Source: Rhodospirillales bacterium (GTDB taxonomy: Bacteria > Pseudomonadota > Alphaproteobacteria > ATCC43930 > CGMCC-115725). Taken from it: DNA of 8,299 nt. The notes beneath the pieces are model-generated. The model saw only the letters and a program-made list of their open reading frames with translations. It was not told where the DNA came from and made no database searches. The stretch is from positions 1-8,299 of the forward strand of contig JAATGI010000195.1 of assembly GCA_015654725.1 (NCBI GenBank), read 5' to 3'. Shown piece by piece: positions 5,371-8,299 of the stretch (the stretch's first letter is position 1; each line of letters begins with the position of its first letter). Both the position numbers and the translations under genes were made by a program.

Positions 5371-6252
5371 ATGGACCAAAGGATCGATACCAGCCTGATC
5401 CGCCTGGTCGAAGAGGCCAAACGGTTCCCCATGCTGACCGCCGAGCGCGAGCAGGAACTGTCGCGCGCCTGGCGCGAGCGGCGAGACCCGGCTTCGCTCC
5501 AGGAATTGATCGGCAGCCACCTTCGCCTGGTGATCAAGATCGCCCGCGGCTATTCCGGTTATGGGCTGCCTCTTGCCGATCTGGTGAGCGAGGGCAATGT
5601 CGGGTTGATGCAAGCGGCGGAAAAATTCGACCCGTCGCGCGGCTTTCGCTTTTCGACTTACGCGCTGTGGTGGATCCGCGCCTCGATTCAGGAATACATC
5701 CTGCATTCCTGGTCGCTGGTGAAAATCGGCACCACCGCCGCGCAGAAGAAGCTGTTCTTCAATCTGCGGCGCATCAAGGGCAAGCTCGCCGAGTTGGAGC
5801 AGGGCGACCTGCCGCCCGAGATCGTCGCCAAGATCGCCCGCGAGCTCGACGTCCCGGAGAACGAGGTGATCGAGATGAATCGCCGGCTCGCCGGCGCCGA
5901 CAGCTCGCTCAACGCCGCGATCGGCCCCGAGGGTGAAGGCGAATGGCTGGAAATGCTGCCCGACGAAGGCCCGACCCAGGAAACACGGATCGGCGATCGC
6001 GAGGAAATCCGCCAACGCCGCGATCTGCTCGATCGCGCCCTCAAGCAGTTGAAGCCGCGCGAGCGCGAAATCATTTTCGCGCGACGCATCCAGGACGAGC
6101 CGATGACGCTCGAGGAGCTGAGTCATCGCTACGCCGTATCGCGGGAGCGCATCCGCCAGATCGAGGTCCGCGCCTTCGGCAAGCTGCAAAAGGCGATGCG
6201 GGCCAGCAACAGCCTGACGCGGCAGGACAACCGCCTGGGCATCGCCGCCTAA
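5371..6252 (+). CDS. rpoH: RNA polymerase heat-shock sigma factor RpoH (sigma-32)
   Basis: RpoH directs RNA polymerase to heat-shock promoters for chaperones and proteases. The 293-residue protein has the usual length. Region 2 runs through LIGSHLRLVIKIARGY (46-61), LADLVSEGNVGLMQAAEKF (68-86) and STYALWWIRASIQEYIL (95-111). The diagnostic RpoH box QKKLFFNLR is at 125-133 and separates this from RpoD. Region 3 contains EGEGEWLEML (186-195). Region 4 has LKPREREII (227-235) and the -35-binding helix-turn-helix LEELSHRYAVSRERIRQIE (247-265). ATG 5371 follows GGTCGAGGG and aligns with the expected start of RpoH. Many alphaproteobacteria carry two paralogues; the TTAAQKKLFFNLRR and GEGEWLEML segments look closer to the canonical RpoHI type than RpoHII, but this is a judgement by eye. 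Control may occur at the overlapping promoter and leader hairpin upstream. The gene ends in its own intrinsic terminator, so it is probably monocistronic. Confidence 0.96.
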   Translation: MDQRIDTSLIRLVEEAKRFPMLTAEREQELSRAWRERRDPASLQELIGSHLRLVIKIARGYSGYGLPLADLVSEGNVGLMQAAEKFDPSRGFRFSTYALWWIRASIQEYILHSWSLVKIGTTAAQKKLFFNLRRIKGKLAELEQGDLPPEIVAKIARELDVPENEVIEMNRRLAGADSSLNAAIGPEGEGEWLEMLPDEGPTQETRIGDREEIRQRRDLLDRALKQLKPREREIIFARRIQDEPMTLEELSHRYAVSRERIRQIEVRAFGKLQKAMRASNSLTRQDNRLGIAA

Positions 6253-6286
6253 ACGCAACCTCGCGCCTGCTTGAAAATCTTCAACC

Positions 6287-6317
6287 GCCGCCGGTCCCCG
6301 TGGATCGGCGGCTTTTT
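6287..6317 (+). terminator. Intrinsic terminator of rpoH
   Basis: GCCGCCGGTC (6287-6296) pairs with GATCGGCGGC (6303-6312), ten pairs with one G-U wobble, around a 6-base loop CCCGTG, followed directly by TTTTT (6313-6317). It begins 35 bases after the rpoH stop. This is a classical Rho-independent terminator on the plus strand and separates rpoH from the slipin gene. Confidence 0.92.
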
Positions 6318-6324
6318 CATGTAA

Positions 6325-6346
6325 AGTCGTCATTTCTCAGTCGTCA
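6325..6346 (+). repeat. Direct repeat AGTCGTCA upstream of the slipin gene
   Basis: The octamer AGTCGTCA occurs at 6325-6332 and again at 6339-6346, a 14-base offset, between the rpoH terminator and the slipin start. Short tandem half-sites in a promoter region can bind a regulator, but two octamers are weak evidence. No clear -35/-10 pair was found for the slipin gene, though one should exist in this roughly 95-base gap. Confidence 0.35.
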
Positions 6347-6412
6347 GTCCTCGCGACAAACGATCTCGCGGAGCTGAAAACTGATAACCGACAACTTAAA
6401 AGGGGAACCGCC

Positions 6413-7318
6413 ATGAGATCGTTCCTAATGGGCGCCAATCAGGTCGCCTCCGTCTCCTCGTTCCTATTGTTCGTTGTGGCGGGTATCGCCGCCTGGACCG
6501 GCCAGGCCGAGGAAGTGACAGGTCTTTACATCGTTGCCGCCATCCTGGTGCTGCTCGGGCTGTTGATGCCGCGCTCGCTGATGATGGCGAATCAGTGGGA
6601 GCGCGCGGTGGTGCTGCGCCTTGGCAAGCTTAAGGCGATCCGCGGACCGGGCATGTTCGTCATCATCCCTTTTTTCGACGCGGTCGCGGCGATCCTCGAC
6701 CAGCGCATCCAGACCACCGAGTTCAACGCCGAGTCGGCGCTGAGCAAGGACACGGTGCCGGTCAATATAGACGCGGTAATATTCTGGCAGGTGCACGATA
6801 CCCAGAAGGCGGCGCTCGAAATCACCGATTTCCGCTCCGCCGTCGCGCGCGTCGCGCAAACGTCGTTGCGCGAAATGGTCGGATCGTCGTTGCTTTCCAC
6901 CTTGCTGTCGGATCGCAAGCAGGCGGACGAGGTGTTGCGCACCGAGATCGCGCGCAAAATCGCGAGCTGGGGCATCACCGTCCATTCGGTCGAGATTCGC
7001 GATGTCGGCATTCCGCCGGCGCTCCAGGACGCGATGAGCCGCCAGGCGCAGGCCGAGCGCGAACGCCAAGCGCGCGTGCTTCTAGGCCAGGCCGAGGTCG
7101 AAGTGGCGCAGAAATTCCTCGACGCCGCCGAGACCTATTCCAAGAATCCGGCGGCGCTGCAATTGCGCGCGATGAATATCATCTACGAGACCACCAAGGA
7201 GCGCGGCGCCACCATCCTGATCCCGACCGCGATGGTCGATGCCATGAATCCGGGCGGAATCTTGGGGCTGGTCGCCGCCGCATCCGCCGCGCCGGGCAGA
7301 ACGCCGCCGAAACCCTGA
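6413..7318 (+). CDS. Slipin / stomatin-like membrane protein (SPFH, band 7)
   Basis: Slipins are membrane-anchored SPFH-domain scaffolds that oligomerise at the inner membrane and are linked to membrane organisation and stress tolerance. The 301-residue protein starts at ATG 6413, preceded by AGGGGA with 7-8 bases spacing. Two hydrophobic segments (about 13-29 and 37-58) anchor it. The SPFH domain follows: WERAVVLRLGKLKAIRGPGMF (62-82), IIPFFDAV, DTVPVNIDAVIFWQV (113-127), AVARVAQTSLREMVG (143-157), LLSDRKQADEVLRTEI (164-179), and WGITVHSVEIRDVGIPPALQDAMSRQAQAERER (186-218), the family signature. A coiled-coil-like alanine/glutamate-rich part (208-241) leads to a small hydrophobic, proline-ending tail. 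Two N-terminal segments rather than one re-entrant hairpin is a feature to note. No NfeD-type partner, common beside prokaryotic slipins, lies next to it here: upstream is the rpoH terminator and downstream a convergent transporter gene. Calling it a flotillin or HflK/HflC would be less apt. Confidence 0.93.
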   Translation: MRSFLMGANQVASVSSFLLFVVAGIAAWTGQAEEVTGLYIVAAILVLLGLLMPRSLMMANQWERAVVLRLGKLKAIRGPGMFVIIPFFDAVAAILDQRIQTTEFNAESALSKDTVPVNIDAVIFWQVHDTQKAALEITDFRSAVARVAQTSLREMVGSSLLSTLLSDRKQADEVLRTEIARKIASWGITVHSVEIRDVGIPPALQDAMSRQAQAERERQARVLLGQAEVEVAQKFLDAAETYSKNPAALQLRAMNIIYETTKERGATILIPTAMVDAMNPGGILGLVAAASAAPGRTPPKP

Positions 7319-7463
7319 CTGTCAGCCCAAGCCCCGGCGAGGTTCGCCGCAACGGCGTCGCCGCTGCGTATGCCCATCGGCGGTCTCGGGGCATTTCCAG
7401 CTCCGCGAGCAAAAAATTGACCGCGTCGTGCGAGAAGGGAGAAGCCCTTGGCCTTGATCCCCC

Positions 7464-8299
7464 TTAACGCGATAGCCACAGTGTCCCCATCACCAAGGTA
7501 ATAACCGTGAGGGGTGCTCCGATCCAAAAATAATTCCAGAAACCGATCGCGACGCCCTCCCTTCGGGCGCCCTGCACCACGATGATATTGGCGATCGAGC
7601 CGAGAATGGTGAAATTACCGGCGAGCGTCGCGGCCATGGCCAGCACAAGCCAGCCCTGCCGCGCATCGGCGAGATTGGCGACGAACGGCTTCAGGACCAG
7701 AACCGCCGGCACGTTGCTGACCAAGTTCGATAGTACCGCGGCGACCAAGGCCAGGACCGGCGGCTGGTCCAGTCTGATCCGGCCCGAAGCGGCCAGTATC
7801 TCGGGCGTGAACACCGCTTTTTCCAGCGCCGCCACCACGATGAACAAGCCAACGAACAACAGCAGCGGCGACCAGTCGATATCGCGATAGATGCGTTCGG
7901 GTTTGACGCGCCGCGTCACGAACAGCAGCGAGCCGCCCAGAATTGCCGCCAGAGCCGGCCGGACACCGAGGAAACAGGCGATAACGACCGCGACCGCGAC
8001 GATCAGCGATTTCGTGACCAGCACGCGGTTCCAACGAGCGCGCGGCGGTACACCTTCAAGCCGCCCGCCGGAAAGAAACTCGCCGCGATACGCCAATGCG
8101 ACCAGCGCGATGGTGACGACCAAACCCGCCGCCGCGATCGGCGCCAACGCCGCCGCGAATTCGCCATAGGCGATGCGCGAGAAGCTGCCGATCATCATGT
8201 TCTGCGGATTGCCGGTAAGGGTTGCCATGCTGCCGACATTGGAGGCCATCGCCAGCGTCAGCAGATACCGCACCGGATTGCGCTTCAAGGAGCGCGCGG
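7464..8299 (-). CDS. ArsB/NhaD superfamily anion transporter, C-terminal part
   Basis: This is an inner-membrane permease of the ArsB/NhaD/CitMHS ion transporter superfamily, truncated at its 5' end by the window edge. About 278 residues are visible; family members are usually 400-450 aa, so roughly a third is missing. The frame stays open past a TTG at 8288, so that TTG is not taken as the start. The motif SNVGSMATLTGNPQNMMIG (numbered from that TTG, about 16-34) is the signature of the first structural repeat, and LVSNVPAVLVLKP together with AGNFTILGSIANIIVV near the C-terminus forms the matching half of the second. Several hydrophobic stretches between them fit membrane helices, separated by a basic loop (RGEFLSGGRLEGVPPRARW). 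The substrate (arsenite, sodium/proton, citrate or sulfate-like anion) cannot be assigned, and no ArsR or ArsC gene is visible. It is convergent with the slipin gene, with 145 bases between stops. Confidence 0.88.
   Translation of the reverse strand, partial: ARSLKRNPVRYLLTLAMASNVGSMATLTGNPQNMMIGSFSRIAYGEFAAALAPIAAAGLVVTIALVALAYRGEFLSGGRLEGVPPRARWNRVLVTKSLIVAVAVVIACFLGVRPALAAILGGSLLFVTRRVKPERIYRDIDWSPLLLFVGLFIVVAALEKAVFTPEILAASGRIRLDQPPVLALVAAVLSNLVSNVPAVLVLKPFVANLADARQGWLVLAMAATLAGNFTILGSIANIIVVQGARREGVAIGFWNYFWIGAPLTVITLVMGTLWLSR

Noticed and set aside
5290..6333. 347-codon minus-strand frame opposite rpoH
   Set aside because: Antisense shadow of rpoH that also crosses its terminator; no protein family resemblance.
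7335..7449. Bidirectional terminator between the slipin and transporter genes
   Set aside because: There are small hairpins at 7335-7349 (CGGCGA/TCGCCG) and 7435-7449 (AAGGG/CCCTT), but neither is followed directly by a T-run on either strand; the A-run at 7411-7416 is too far from a stem.
8286..8288. TTG 8288 as start of the transporter
   Set aside because: The frame remains open to the window edge and the protein lacks the N-terminal third of the family, so the true start lies outside.

Overview
The window comes from a GC-rich bacterial chromosome, most likely an alphaproteobacterium. Three things point there: the GyrB C-terminus and RpoH read like alphaproteobacterial housekeeping proteins, a GTTC-N7-GTTC site matches the LexA box of that class, and the density of GC-ending codons is high. 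I cannot name a genus; a Rhodospirillales-like lineage would fit but is a guess.

Layout. Positions 1-1599 (+) hold the C-terminal two thirds of gyrB, whose start lies outside the window. Positions 1600-1964 form a long spacer. It carries a strong TTGACA promoter element overlapped by a perfect alphaproteobacterial SOS box, followed by about 300 nt rich in hairpins and short repeats. Positions 1965-2678 (+) encode a short-chain dehydrogenase/reductase-like protein that keeps the nucleotide-binding motif but lacks the YxxxK catalytic pair. Positions 2681-4959 (-) are a tight two-gene operon running towards it: a class I methyltransferase-like gene, then a PaaK/CapK-type adenylate-forming ligase, both with non-ATG starts. 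Positions 4960-5370 are a divergent control region. Positions 5371-6252 (+) are rpoH, the heat-shock sigma factor, ending at a textbook intrinsic terminator. Positions 6413-7318 (+) are a membrane-anchored slipin (SPFH/band 7) gene. Positions 7464-8299 (-) are the C-terminal part of an ArsB/NhaD-type anion transporter that runs off the right edge.

How the parts relate. gyrB and rpoH are core genes; the genes between and beside them look like accessory or poorly characterised cargo. The methyltransferase and ligase are spaced like one transcription unit and probably act on the same small molecule, but the substrate is not visible in the sequence. The most interesting signals are the SOS-type promoter that drives no recognisable SOS gene, the structured RNA downstream of it, the SDR without its catalytic residues, the methyltransferase/ligase pair, and the layered promoter, operator and hairpin arrangement in front of rpoH. 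No tRNA, rRNA, CRISPR array or insertion sequence was seen.
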